DNA of 64,000 bases from Rhipidocladum racemiflorum (taxonomy: Eukaryota > Streptophyta > Magnoliopsida > Poales > Poaceae). This document shows, piece after piece, positions 45,008 through 57,000 of the stretch. The stretch lies in assembly GCA_036346355.1 (NCBI GenBank), contig CM070580.1, forward strand, positions 28,067,374 to 28,131,373. Reading direction: 5' to 3'. The notes under the pieces were generated by a model, which did not search any database, had not been told where the DNA came from, and saw only the letters and a list, made by a program, of their open reading frames with translations. A program made the position numbers and the translations under genes. How positions within the stretch are numbered: position 1 is the stretch's first letter; each line of letters starts with the position of its first letter.

Positions 45008-45513
45008 TTAGTGATCAAAATAATTAGGTTATAAATAATTAGCTATGTAGAGTAGCAATGGTTATTTAGATAGATGACTTAGCGACCAGATTGATTAGGT
45101 TTGTAAGTTATTAGATGTGTAGGGTAGCAATGGTTATTTAGATACATGACTTAGTGATCAGATTAATTAGGTTTGTAAGTAATTAGCTGTGTAGAATGGC
45201 AATAGTTTTTTTTATATACATGACTTGTCGACCATATTAATTAGGCATGTACGTATTAGCTGCGTAGGGTAGCAATAATTTTTTTTACATACATAATTTA
45301 GCGACCAAATTAATTAGATTTGTAAGCAACTAGCTGTATATAATACCAATAGTTTTTTAGATACACGACTTGCCGTCTAGATTAATTAGGTGTATATGTA
45401 ATTAGTTTTGTAGAGTAGCAATAGTTTTTTTTTACATACATGACTTAGTGACCAGATTAATTAGGTTCAAAAGTAATTAGCTGTATAGAGTAGCAATAGT
45501 TATGGACATACAA
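45008..45513. repeat. Tandem repeat, about seven units of about 72 bp
   Basis: Seven degenerate copies of a unit beginning TTAGTGACCAGATTAATTAGG, including GTAATTAGCTG and GTAGAGTAGCAATAG, ending ACATACATGAC. Units differ by a few bases and small T-run indels. It lies upstream of the second MULE gene and may be its subterminal or first-intron repeat. Confidence 0.8.
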
Positions 45514-46053
45514 AACTATGAAAAGTATGTGGGATGTGATAGTATGTAATTGAAAAAATAAATTTATGTATGCTTGTAGCAGTTATTTCAAGTAGTGTAG
45601 AGTAGGTTGTCGTGGTGCATATGTGCAGCGATAAGGGTAGGTTGAGAATTTAAAAAGTGATAGCGTTACGTTGTGCACGTATTAAGAATTTTCTGAAATG
45701 CTTAACAGGTATGGATGAACGAGTGTAATTTAAAATACACTATAGAGAAGAGATTCTACACATGGGTACACAAGGGGTAGAACTAAGTCATTTTTTAAGT
45801 GTTGTAGTTAGCCTGTCATGTGCAAGGGAGAGTTCATGGGGCATGGTTAGGGGGTGTTTGGCCGAGCTCCAGCTCCACCAAATTCGTGGAGTTGGTGGAG
45901 CTGGGTATTTCCAGCTTCACCAAATTCGCGGAGTTGGAGCTATGGGTATATTAAGAGTATTTAGGTAGGTCATCTTGTTTACATTTTAGAATAAAATTAT
46001 AAACTTAAGTCACTTTATTTCAGTCTACAAGTTTCAGCTCTGAGGTGGAGTTG

Positions 46054-49000
46054 TGTAACATCCTCAGTTTTGCTTTCTGGAGAAAAATCTAATTTAAATA
46101 AATTAAATTCAAAAATTGGAGTTTCCATGGTGTTTATATTAAGCTGGCATCCTTTCCCATCCAAAATCGGGATTCAATTCCCTTCCGGTCGAAAAATCGA
46201 ATTTCAGTTCATGGTGCAGAAATTTCACCCAAGTCCAAAAATGCTCCAAAAATCCCAAAATCACTTCAATTATGTCCCAAATATTCCAAAATGATTTTAG
46301 GAACCATTCCTCGGATTTTTGGACCGTCGCTCCTATTTTATCTCGCGCGGCTTTTGTTTAATGTCCGCAATTCGCGCTTGAATATTTAATTCCACAAATT
46401 TCATCCAAATTCAGCAAAACCAAATTTATGGGGTTCCAAATATTCTAAAATGGCTCTAGGAATTTTTCCGGAATTTTTAGACCATTTTTCCTATTTTTCT
46501 CTAGGGCGGTTCATTTACGTAATTCTCGGCCAATCGCGTGCTGCCACGTGGCGCTACAGTACTTCATCTTCAACCTTGGTCCATGAAGAACAGAGCAAGA
46601 GCTCTAGCAAGCATTCATGGCTAGGGCATTCTTCAAATCACCATATCTCCTCCATTACAACTCCAAATCAATCACGGCCGATTCCGTTGAATCCGTATCG
46701 ACGTCCTCTTGCCATTCCCCACCTTCATTAGCCGCTAATCTCGCCGGAAACCATCGCATTAAAGAAAAATCAAAATGCAATCAAATGCTCATAACTCGGC
46801 CGTTTCAACTCCATTCCGCGTGATTCCACTTCCATTCTCTCCATATAAGAATCCCCGTCCCGGTGGTATGATCCTGCTTTAGCCTCTTCCACTCGTGCGC
46901 CCGTGAGATCAAGAAAACCGACGCCGGGTCGCCGTTTTCGGTGTTCTTCGTGTTCTTGGCCATAGATCTCTCTCCGGTGGGTTTTTCTCCACTTCGATTG
47001 ATTCTTTGTGACCGTGGGGGAGTCTAGAATCTAACATTTCAATCAATTTTAGGATCCCTCAAGATTTGGAGTCGAATTTTGGGTTTTTGTCATTTCGGTC
47101 GGAACGCCGTTCGTCGCCAAATTCGTCGTCTCCGGTGAGAATCAATCCAATTCCTTCCTCCTATGGGTCCCTAAGGATGTTATCTAGTGAATCCATAATT
47201 TTATTTGGTCCAAATCCATGCAAAAATGAGCGAAAAATCGAATTTTTCGGAGTTGGCGTGCTCTCTGTTCTTTTGGGCTTGTGCCCGTGCTTGTGGGCTC
47301 GCTGGCCGGCCGCCGCCCGCTCGCCACGCTCGCCGCTGGCCCGCCCGCCGCCGCCACGTCAGCCGCCGCCCCACTCGCCGGCCCCACCCCACCCCTTCAA
47401 GCTCTCCCATGGCTCCCATGGCATGAGCCAAAGCAAGAAGGCCTAGACAATGACATGAGGGCCCCACTTTCCATAGACCCCCAGTCTACCCAAAATTCAG
47501 AAAAGTCAACAAAGGAATATTCTTGGAATATTCTCGGTTTTCCAATTTTTTCAAATTTCAAACTTCTGAAGCTCATATCTTCTCCGTCCGAACTCCGATT
47601 GACTCTGTTCAAATTTCTAAATTCATGTAAAATCAAGATCTACCTGCCAGTACTAATTTTGTAATTTTTGGATTTTATTTATTTTTTTGTATTTATTTAT
47701 TGCCTCGATTTGCGCGTAGCCGAGGACCCCGACGCGACCGCCGACCCCGCTGCCGGACTTTCCTCGTTGGACGATCTCGCCGCGACTGAAGGCAAGTCTC
47801 CCTGACGCATATTGGTCCTACATTTATAAACATGTTTTAAATGCTTGATAAACTTGCATGTTATGTTTTATCGTATGTCAAATATAAGGGTATGGTTAAT
47901 CCGAATTGTAATTTCCTCCTTTGTGATCGACATCCATGTTATTTGTAACCCTAGGAAAATTGCTATGCCATGTTACTGCTTATATGGTACCCTTTGTGTA
48001 ATAGTACGGTAGAACTGCTTAGGACCTTTATCGATGAAAACAACCCATGGGTGGGATTACTCAAAAAGAATGATTTCAAGTATGATTTGGAAATTATTAT
48101 TATGATTTTGGTACTGTTTTTATAAAATAAAAAGAAAAGGAAAAATGGTTGGACTTGGGCGGATTGGATTGTCGGGTGGGTGCGGATGGAGCACTAGTTG
48201 TCTTGTGCAAGTACCGCCCCAAGTCAATTAAGGACCGACGCTTGTGATTGTCCATTCTAAGCATAACCGTACTACCACATGTCTATAATGGTACGACCTG
48301 GCCAACTAATTTGTAGAATCCTAACTTGGACTCACCACTCGGTGGAATGTGAGTGCCGGATAGAGGCAATGTCGTTTTTCTCACCACAGCGCAGAGGGCT
48401 TCAGATCTTTGGGTGGCTAGAACCCTAACAGCGGTGAAACCTCAGCGGGTGGGTCGGGTTGGGTGAATACATTGTAACGGCCTTGTCATGATCTCTCTGC
48501 CAGCACACCAAAGGAAGTGTGTTAATCTGGAGGCATCAAGAGATGATCATGTCTTGTGGGTAAAGTTGTACACCTCTGCAGAGTTAAAACTATTCGAATA
48601 GCTGTGCCTACGGTTAAGGGCAAAGCGAAGGATGCTTTCATATTGGTAGACTTTGATTTTGGTTTTAAAAATTGAAAAGTGTTTTGTTTTGGGATTCAGG
48701 AGTGGTTAGAACTCTCGGATGTTGATTGGCGGATAGAGCCAACCAGGTGGAAAGATGTAGGCCCTCGGATCGGCTATCCGGAGTCCTCTGTGTATTTCTG
48801 TACTATTCCCAGATCAGTAGCTAGTACACACAGTCAAAAGTGATGAATCAACAACCATATCACGAATACAAATAACTAAATAAGAATAATACCAAATGAA
48901 AGCAAAGACCTTATGGTCAAGGTTTACCATTACGGCTGAGCAGTCGAACAACTTGAACAACCGCAATGAAGACGAAAACACCAAAGCGACCCATCCAAAT

Positions 49001-52000
49001 GCCCACAGGCAATCGAGTGGGGAGCGCGCCCTAGTCGTTGGAATTCTTTGACAGCTTCTTTCACTTCTGAGATAGGATTAGAATGTAGCACGTGAGTACA
49101 TAAAGTACTCAGCAAGTCGGGGAAATTATGCACAATGTAGGCTATCCAAAGATGGCTTAATATGGTTCTTTTGCATAAAGCCAAGTTTCATCAAATCATA
49201 CTTGTTAATAATTTTCACAAAGCATTTTTGAGCAATTCTTTTTAATAATTGAATTATGTAATATTGTAGTGAAGGTTCTAACCACCACTCACTAATATAC
49301 AGGCTCTATCCGCCACAGCTCAACAAAATCAGGGTTCAATCCAATCACATGGCTCTGTCCGCCATGGTTCACAAAATCAGGTTCTTTCCACCTACCTGGC
49401 TTTAACCGCCAGAAGCACACCCGAGAGTTCTAACCGCTCCCGGATCCCAAAACAAAACATTGTTTAGTTTGAAATCAAAACCCAAAGTCTACCAAAGATG
49501 AAAGCATTCAAAGAAGCTTTGCCTTTGACCGTAGGCACGGCTATTCGAATAGTTTTAACTCTGCAGAGGTGTACAACTTTACCCACAAGACATGATATTC
49601 CCTTGATGCCATGCAATTAGCACACTTCCTTGGGTGTGCCTAAGAGGATATCATGACAAGGCCTTTACAATGTATATGCCTAACCCGACCCACTACGAGG
49701 TTTCACCGCTGTTAGGGTTCTTTCCACCCAGTACAGAAGCCTCCTCTTGCGCCGTGTGAGGAAAACAACAACAACAACAACAATGCCTCTTTCCGGCTCT
49801 CACACAACCACCGAGTGGTGAGTCTAAGTTAGGTTTCTACAAATTATTCAGCCAGGTCGTGCCCACTTTGACATGTGGTTGTACGGTTATGCTTAGAATG
49901 GAGACAGTCATAAGCGCCGGTCCTTAATTGACTTGGGGCGGTACTTACACAAAAGAACCAAGGCTTGGTCCGCTTCCACCCGACATTCCATGCCGCCCAA
50001 GTCGAAATCATTTTTCATTTTATTTTTATTTTGTAAACCATTGGCAATACTCCTTGCCTATAACTTCCAATACAAGTTTTCAAGAGATAATTGAAAGTCC
50101 CACCCATAGGTGAATATTGACCGATAGCGAGGCTAAGCATTTCTACCGTACTATTCTATTCCACCAATAGTTTATTTTATAAAATACAAATCTCAGTGTT
50201 TGATAAAAATTATGATAATCAGTTCTATCATCTCCAAAATTCATGAGACCACCAAGATTCCCCCATTATTATCATGGCACTATATAATCCAATGCAATTT
50301 AGTACTCCAACAAGTAAAATCTATACCATGTGCCATCATAACTCCAAAATCATGCTAAGCTACTGACATCATTGTATATGAAACAATCTCCTCAAAATAT
50401 AAGTCTTCTTAGGGGTTACCCATCATCTATACATCGCTAAATCTTGTAATCTACTTGATCCACCGAGAATAATTCATAATCTCATCCCCGAGCATATTTC
50501 ATGAAAGATTCTACAAATCCAAGAATTCATTGATTCATTGCCTATAGCTGTTTCCCTAAACAATGACACCAAGTTGGCTAAACAAATCACATACAATCCT
50601 CATTATTCATAATCCCACCTAGATGGTTATCGCAACACCATACTTCACAAAATCATCTACTAAACCACCGAGTACGATTCTCAATATTATTCACCGAATC
50701 CATCGAGTATATTTGATCATATCATTGATCGAATCATCGAGAATACTTCACGATATCGACTCTAATCATTTAGGCTACAATCCACCGATAGCACTTCATA
50801 ACGTCATGTATTTAATCCTTCACATTATCACCTCTAAATCATCTACTTTAATCCACCAAGAATACGTAATATTATCATTCAATAAACCACCAAACATTCT
50901 GGATCATTCACAATCTCCATAAATGATTATCATATAATATTCTTTTTAAAATCCACCGAAATATAATTCACCACTTATTCTATTTGATCCACAAGTATGC
51001 CTCCCAATATTATTTATTTAACTTTACCGACCATTATTCTTCATATCATACCTCTTCCCACTCTTCCCCAGTTCATACTAATCATACTGCGATTCGCTAC
51101 CACACTCCAACTCCGCAATATTGAAACTACCACCATTCTCAGGTTACTTTCATAACGACTATTACCACATAATCACTAATAGTCATCTAACTCCAATTTG
51201 CATTCCATCCCATTTGATTTATCTAAAATGTCTGTCAAATAGTCTTTTCCCTTAATTAAAGAATACCTTTCCAAAAACATTTATATTGGTGGAGTACTTA
51301 TACTAGGGCGACAAAGGGTCAGGGATAACAATATCAAGGAGGTATGGACAACAGGTATAACTAATAGTCTAACGTTAACATCATCATTTTAGGTAAATAG
51401 CAATGCAGTTTATAAAACATTGGAAAGCATTTATAAATCATGGGATCAACGTGCGTCAAGGAGACTTGCCTCGGTCACAGCAAGAATGTTGAACACTTGA
51501 AGTCCGGCGGCGGGATCGGCGGTCGCGTCGGGGTCCCCGGCTACGCGCAAATCGAGGCAATAAATAAATAAAATAAAATAAATAAAATCCAAAAATTATA
51601 AAAGTAGTACTGGCAGGAAGATCTTGATTTTAGATGAATTTAGAAATTTGAATGGAGTCAATCGGAGTTCGGACGCAAAAGTTATAAGCGTTCGAAGTTG
51701 GAAAATGATGGAAAATCAAGAAAAAGAGAAAAGTTACTATTTACTACAGTAACTCGCGAAAAATTTGGTACAGAACCTAGCAAAACCAACAGAGCCCTCT
51801 TTTGCTTCCAAAAACCGGATTTTTGCCCCATTTTCGCATGGATTTGGACCAAATAAAATCATGGATTCTCTAGATAACATCCTTAGGGACTCATAGGAGG
51901 AAGGAATTGAGTTGGTTCTCACCGGAGATGATGAATTTCGCGATGAACGGAGCTCCGGCCGGATGAACCAAAACTCGAAATTCGTCGCCAACTCTTGATC

Positions 52001-53651
52001 AAACCTAAAATTGATGATTGGGTTAGACTCTAGACTCATCCACGGTCACAAGGAACCAAGTGGCATGAAGAATGGCTCACCGGAGAAGGATCTACAAGCA
52101 TGAACTTGAAGAACACCGAAAAAGTGTGATACGGCTTCGGTTTTCTCGATCTCACGGGCGCACGAGTGGAGTAGAGGGAAAAAGGGATACACCACCGGAA
52201 CCGGGATACTTATACGAAGAGGATGGAGGTGGTGGTGCGGTGTTTGGACGAGAAACGGATGAGTTATTGGCATTTTAGTGGAAATCGGTTTTTCTTGAAT
52301 GGGGCCGTTTCCGGCGAGATTGATGGCGCACCGAGGTGGGGAATGGCAAGAGCTCGCCGTTGCGGATCCAATGCAACCGGCCGTTCGCGTTTTGGAGTTG
52401 AAACGACGGAGTTATGAGGGTTGGAGTGGAACCCTAGCCATTGATGCCTCACATGGAGCTCTCTGTAACTTCCCTTGGCTGGAGGTTGAAGAAGCTCCAC
52501 TATTCACTTGCCACGTGGCGACGCCTCATTGGTTCTCCTTTACGCAAACAATTCGCCCTAGAGAACAATAAGGAAAAATGGTCTAAAAATTCCGGAAAAA
52601 TTCTTAGAACCATTTTAGAATATTTGGGACCCAACAAAATTGGTTTGGTTGAATTTGGATGATTTTTGTGGAATTGGATATTCGGGCGCGGATCGCAGGC
52701 ATTGAACAAAAGCCGCGCGAGATAAAATAGGAACGGAGGTCCAAAAATCTGGGGAATGATTCCTAAAATCATTTTGGAATATTTAGAACACAATTGAAGT
52801 GGTTTGGGGATTTTTTGAGCATTTTTGGACTCGGGTGAAATTTCGGGTACCGACGGGAATCTGGAAATTCGATTTTTCGATCGGAGGGGAATTAAATCCC
52901 GATTTTGGATAGGAATGGATGCCAGGTTAATATAAACACCAAAGAAACTCCAAGTTTTGAATTTACTTTATTTAAAATAGGTTTTTCTCCAGAAAGCGAA
53001 AACTAGGGCGTTACAAAAGAACCTGTTTTATACTTGACGGATGGAGTCATATGATTAACCTTGATCTTTGAAAAGTTGGCGGTTAGAGCCTTTATATTAG
53101 TGATGGTGGATAGAACTTCACTGCAATATTAAATAATTCAATTGTTAAAAAGAATTGTAAAAAGATGTTTTGTGAAATTTATTACTTAAGTATGGTTTAA
53201 TAAAATTTTGGCTTTATGCAAATGAACCCTGTTAAGCTTCCTTTGGAAAGCCCCACATAATCATACTCTCCCCGACTTGCTGAGTACTTTTGTACTCACG
53301 TGCTACATCAACTTGTCATCATCAGAAAATTTTCAAGACGCAGCTGAAGATGGTGAGTTCTACCCCGAGGAGTTCGAGGAGGATTGCCAGGATAACTAGC
53401 CGCGTTCCTAGTCGTCGCCTGTGGCGTTTTGGTGTCCGTTGTTTTTGCTTTCGTTTTCCGCTGTCGTGTCTCCGGTCTTTTGACCGAGTATTGTAATAAG
53501 TGGCCATGTGGCCCATACTTGAATATTTATGTTACAACTTTCGTTTTGTTCGGTAATGAAGTATCACTGTTGACTGTGTGTACTAGCTACTGATCTGAGA
53601 CTAGTACGGAATTACACAGGAGATTTCAGATAGCCGATCCGGGGTCTCACA
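46054..53651 (+). mobile_element. Solo LTR A (about 3.3 kb), TSD AGTTG, split by LTR B
   Basis: Starts TGTAACATCCTC, ends GGGGTCTCACA; AGTTG flanks it at 46049-46053 and 53652-53656. Parts are 46054-48755 and 53021-53651, leaving about 3333 bp of its own sequence after removing LTR B and one AAAGA. A TATA-like CCATATAAGAATC near 46841 and GC-rich pseudo-coding text follow in plus direction. ORFs inside are not genes. It shares most of its length with LTR B. Confidence 0.92.
48756..53015 (-). mobile_element. Solo LTR B (4260 bp), inverted, nested in LTR A, TSD AAAGA
   Basis: On the minus strand it runs TGTAACGCCCTAG...GAGGGCCTACA, flanked by AAAGA at 48751-48755 and 53016-53020. It is the same family as LTR A in opposite orientation. 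Most of the window from 46.05 to 53.65 kb is therefore a large imperfect inverted repeat. LTR B has about 1.1 kb (roughly 50150-51330 on plus) without counterpart in LTR A. That part is AT-rich with CACCGA / AATCAT-like repeats. Joining the flanks of B recreates ...GGTGGAAAGAACCTG..., which B itself also contains, confirming the empty site. Confidence 0.95.
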
Positions 53652-56387
53652 AGTTGGGATCTGGAGCTCTGCCAAACAGGGCCTTACTAGGTGGTTGTAC
53701 CACATATTCTCGTTAGACCGTGAATTGCATGATCTCAAGTTGCACGGGGTAGAGTGCGGAGATGGGATTGCACGTACTGGGAGTTAATGGAACTGAAGGG
53801 GCCGAAGTCATGTAGCTCATATGTAAGAATGGCGAATGAAAAAGGATGGCCATTAGTGTTGTTGGTGCAAGCATTTCAGAAAGTCCATGTCGACCGATAG
53901 AACATTACTAGGAGAGCAGTTGAACTGGAGTATGTTTAGTGAGACAGGATGTTAGTTTGGGTCTGGAGGGAGTGCAAGGCAAGTAAGTTGATGTTCCAAT
54001 TTCAGAGGTGCAGGAAGCAATAGGTGTGGCAAACGAGAGAGAACATATTGAATCGTTGGTGCAAGCGATGGAGGCAGAGAGCCAGAACTATGAGGCATTA
54101 AGTAATGATGAAGATGTTGAAGAGACTTTCCCTATGGATTGGGATGAGTATTAGTATGATAGGCTGGTGGTCAATGAGGTTGAAGACATCGCATGGGGGT
54201 ACGATCTGAATGAGGTGCGGCAAGGAGCGATTTATAAGAATAAGTGTGAGGTGCAGGAAGTAGTGACAACATGGGCAGTGTCACTGCATAGAACCTTTAA
54301 GGTTGCGAATTCAGATCAGTGGGTGTATGATGTCAGATGCCAAGTGGAGGGTTGCCTATGGAGTGTCCATGCTTCCAGCCTAAGTGGGACACTATTTTGG
54401 AAGTGTTTAATAGTCGTCCCACAAACATGCGTGCTAACGGAGTCTACGTAGTTGCATAGAAACATATTTTCAGGCTTTGTTGCGAATGCAATATACAGAA
54501 AGATTATGGGCAACATAGATTTAGAGTCACGTGTCATTATACTTACAATATAGTAGAGGTTCTAATACACCATAAGCTATGCCAAGGCATGGAGAGCGAA
54601 ATAGAAGGTATTGGAAGTAAGGTTTGGTACGTACGAAGACTCCTATCAGAACTTACCATGTATGCTTAAGGTGATCAAGGGAAGGAATGTTGGAACTTAT
54701 GTTGATATTTATGAGCATCCTTCACAGCGCTTCCCTAGGAAGATGGTACTTAAACGGGCATTCTTTGCATTCGGTGCATCTACCAACGCGTTCATATATT
54801 ACCGTCCGTTGTTATGCGTGGGCGGGATATTTCTAACTGGTAAGTACAAATGCCATATATTGACTACCATAGGAGCAGATGGCAACAATCGGGTTCTTCC
54901 TATAGCGCTCACATTCATAGAGGGTTAGAACACATATAGGTGACTCTAGTTTCTAGGAATGTGAAAGCTAGCATTGTGGATCAGTAGCCTAAAGTGTGTC
55001 ATACATGATCAGCATCTTGGGTTGTTGGAGGCAATCGTGCAGTTGCAGCAAGGTGCAGATGAGACAAATCCATGGCCTAATTTGCGAAGTAGGTGATGCA
55101 AGCAGCACATGGGTGCCAACTTCTACATGCAGTTTAGAAACAAGGAGCTTACGAAGCTTTTCAAGAGGCTGTATGACCAGAACTAACAGAGAAAGTTTAT
55201 TGTACTATGAACAAAGTTGGATGAGCTGATATCAAGGCATACAACGGAGGCAGCGAAGAGGGAAACGTTTGGCACAGGGGAGGCCCCAATAGCGCTTGAA
55301 TAGTTACCCACGGACCGTCCGCACCTAGTTCGAAGGAACATAAGGGCTATGAAATGCTTCTCCGAATGGATAGAGTATGTGCCTAGGGAGAAATGGGATT
55401 TACTTTTTGACACCGATGGTGCTAGGTATAGAGTCATGATGATAAAGCTGGCTGAGGTTTGCAATTGGGTCTACAGGGTTTGAGACCCCTTCCCTTAGTT
55501 GCTATAGTGGAGGGTGTTCTTTGTGGCATCACAAAGTACTTTGTGGATCATCATGCTAGGGCATTCGCCATCATGAATGATCCTGCTGTGAAGTACTCCA
55601 AGATGATTTGTACATACATGGAGGAGAAAGAAAAGAAGGAAGAGATGCATAGCGCATTGAAGATCGTCATGCATAGAGCATTGAAGATGGGCCCCCGAGG
55701 ATGATGTGGACCATCCTACCACTTGCCTTGTTTTGTACTAACGATCACCTATTTTGCTTTTTTGCAGCTAAATTTCACCCTTGTTATGTCTCATGCTTCG
55801 TACCCGAGTACGTAGCGATGTTTGACTAGTTGACGAGATGATCACATCATTTGGCATCCGTACCTTCCAGAGCTAGTCGACGCGTGAGCACCTCAGGGCT
55901 TATCATTGCAATGCACCAATGATGTTGCCTTCTGGCTGACACGACGTCACCTAGTTTTTGACATGTACGTGGAGACCTATGCCATCCACCGTGTGATGAG
56001 GCAATTCGGTCTCCGGCAGGCGTTCCCCATCCCCACTGGTGACGTCATCCCGCTGAGCGTGCATATGTTAGTTCTCTTTTACATCACTTTTAATTGCATC
56101 ACTCTTTTGGATGTCCTTACTAGTGAGGTTATGTTGTGAATCTTTTTATGCAGACACAATGTAAGGACTTCATTGGTGATGTGAGCTGGGCAGCAAGCAT
56201 GTTGCCTTATGCTCAGCAATGGACGCAAGCGTTGGCGGACGTACATGAGGAGGCTACCCCTTATGACCACGCCACGTATCACTACTACAGAATGGTACAA
56301 CACTATCGCTTCATTTGTGTCGGTTCTCAACTTTTCAGAAAAAAAACCGATTATGATAGATGATTCAGTAAGGGTAGAATTTGTGAA

Positions 56388-56658
56388 AAATCATCACAAC
56401 CAGTTCTAATGTTAGAACCGATTGTGATGATGACTACATTACAATTGGTTCGAACTAGGAACCGATTGTGATGTAGTCATCATCAAAATCGATTCCAACT
56501 AAGAACCAATAGTGATAATGTATACATCAGAATTGGTTTCTAGTTGGAATCGATTGTGATGATGACTACATCATAATCAGTTCTAACTAAGAACCGATAG
56601 TGATAATGTCTACATCAGAATCGGTTCCTAGTTGGAACCGATTCCAATGATACCTTTT
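56388..56658. repeat. Array of short inverted repeats (CGGTTC...GAACCG)
   Basis: About five units of 50-60 bp, each with an internal inverted repeat of the type CACAATCGGTTC...GAACCGATTGTGAT, separated by GATGACTACATCA. Such arrays are typical subterminal repeats of grass CACTA elements, but the CACTA terminus is not seen. It directly precedes the low-complexity tract and the captured gene fragments. Confidence 0.7.
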
Positions 56659-56699
56659 TATCCTAACATTGGTATCACGCCTCCTGGTCTCTCTGCAAC

Positions 56700-56990
56700 A
56701 CACCCCATCAGCCCCTATGCCCTTGAGTTCCCCCGGCCCCATCGCTTGTGAGCTCCCCCAGACGCCCTCAAGCCCCCTCTCGTGTCAACCTCAAGCTCCC
56801 TCGGTCCCGTCGCCTCTAAGCTCCCCCGGCCCCGTCACCCTCGAGCTCCCCCCATCACCTCTGAGCTCTGCCCCATCGCCCTCGAGCTCCCCCCCCCCAT
56901 CACCTCCGAGCTCCCCCCTGTCGCCTTTAAGCTCTACCCCATCGCCCTCGAGCTCCCAAGGCCCCGTCGCATCTGCACTCCCCACCTGAG
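56700..56990. repeat. Pyrimidine-rich low-complexity repeat (GAGCTCCCCC / CCATCGCCCTC)
   Basis: Repeats of CCCCATCGCCCTCGAGCTCC-like units, 20-30 bp. The long Ser/Pro ORFs here on plus and their Gly/Glu shadow on minus are a product of the repeat and are not called. Confidence 0.65.
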
Positions 56991-57000
56991 GCTCTAGTCT

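Larger units (their letters stand above)
45850..53683. mobile_element. Tourist-like MITE, TSD TTA, split by LTR A
   Basis: Left part 45850-46053, right part 53657-53683. Ends GGGGGTGTTTGGCC and GCCAAACAGGGCC form the TIR; TTA is duplicated at 45847-45849 and 53684-53686. It inserted into the MULE coding region and then received LTR A. Without the insertions it is about 230 bp. Its interior matches 39908-40445. Confidence 0.85.
45716..56340 (+). pseudogene. Second MULE transposase gene with PMD-like tail, degenerate and split by nested insertions
   Basis: The N-terminal part is at about 45716-45846 and resumes at 53687 after the nested MITE/LTR block. The WRKY-like DNA-binding region is at 54167-54450 (AWGYDLNEVRQGAIY, VRCQVEGCLWSVHAS). 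The MULE core is at 54611-54928 (KGRNVGTYVDIYEH, GIFLTGKYKCHILTTIGADG), followed at 55220-55704 by REKWDLLFDTDGARY and related text. The end (55905-56340) contains YAIHRVMRQFGLRQAFPIP, as in plant mobile domain proteins. Many stops and frame changes show that it is inactive. TIRs were not found. Intact relatives would be nuclear transposases; the tail's role is unknown. Confidence 0.65.

Noticed and set aside
48930..49184. 84-codon minus-strand ORF
   Set aside because: It is inside LTR B and its counterpart in LTR A is not conserved as a frame.
49760..49790. (CAA)n microsatellite as a separate feature of interest
   Set aside because: Short simple repeat inside LTR B, with no evidence of function.
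56669..56997. Ser/Pro-rich and Gly/Glu-rich ORFs
   Set aside because: Translation of a simple repeat, open in several frames.
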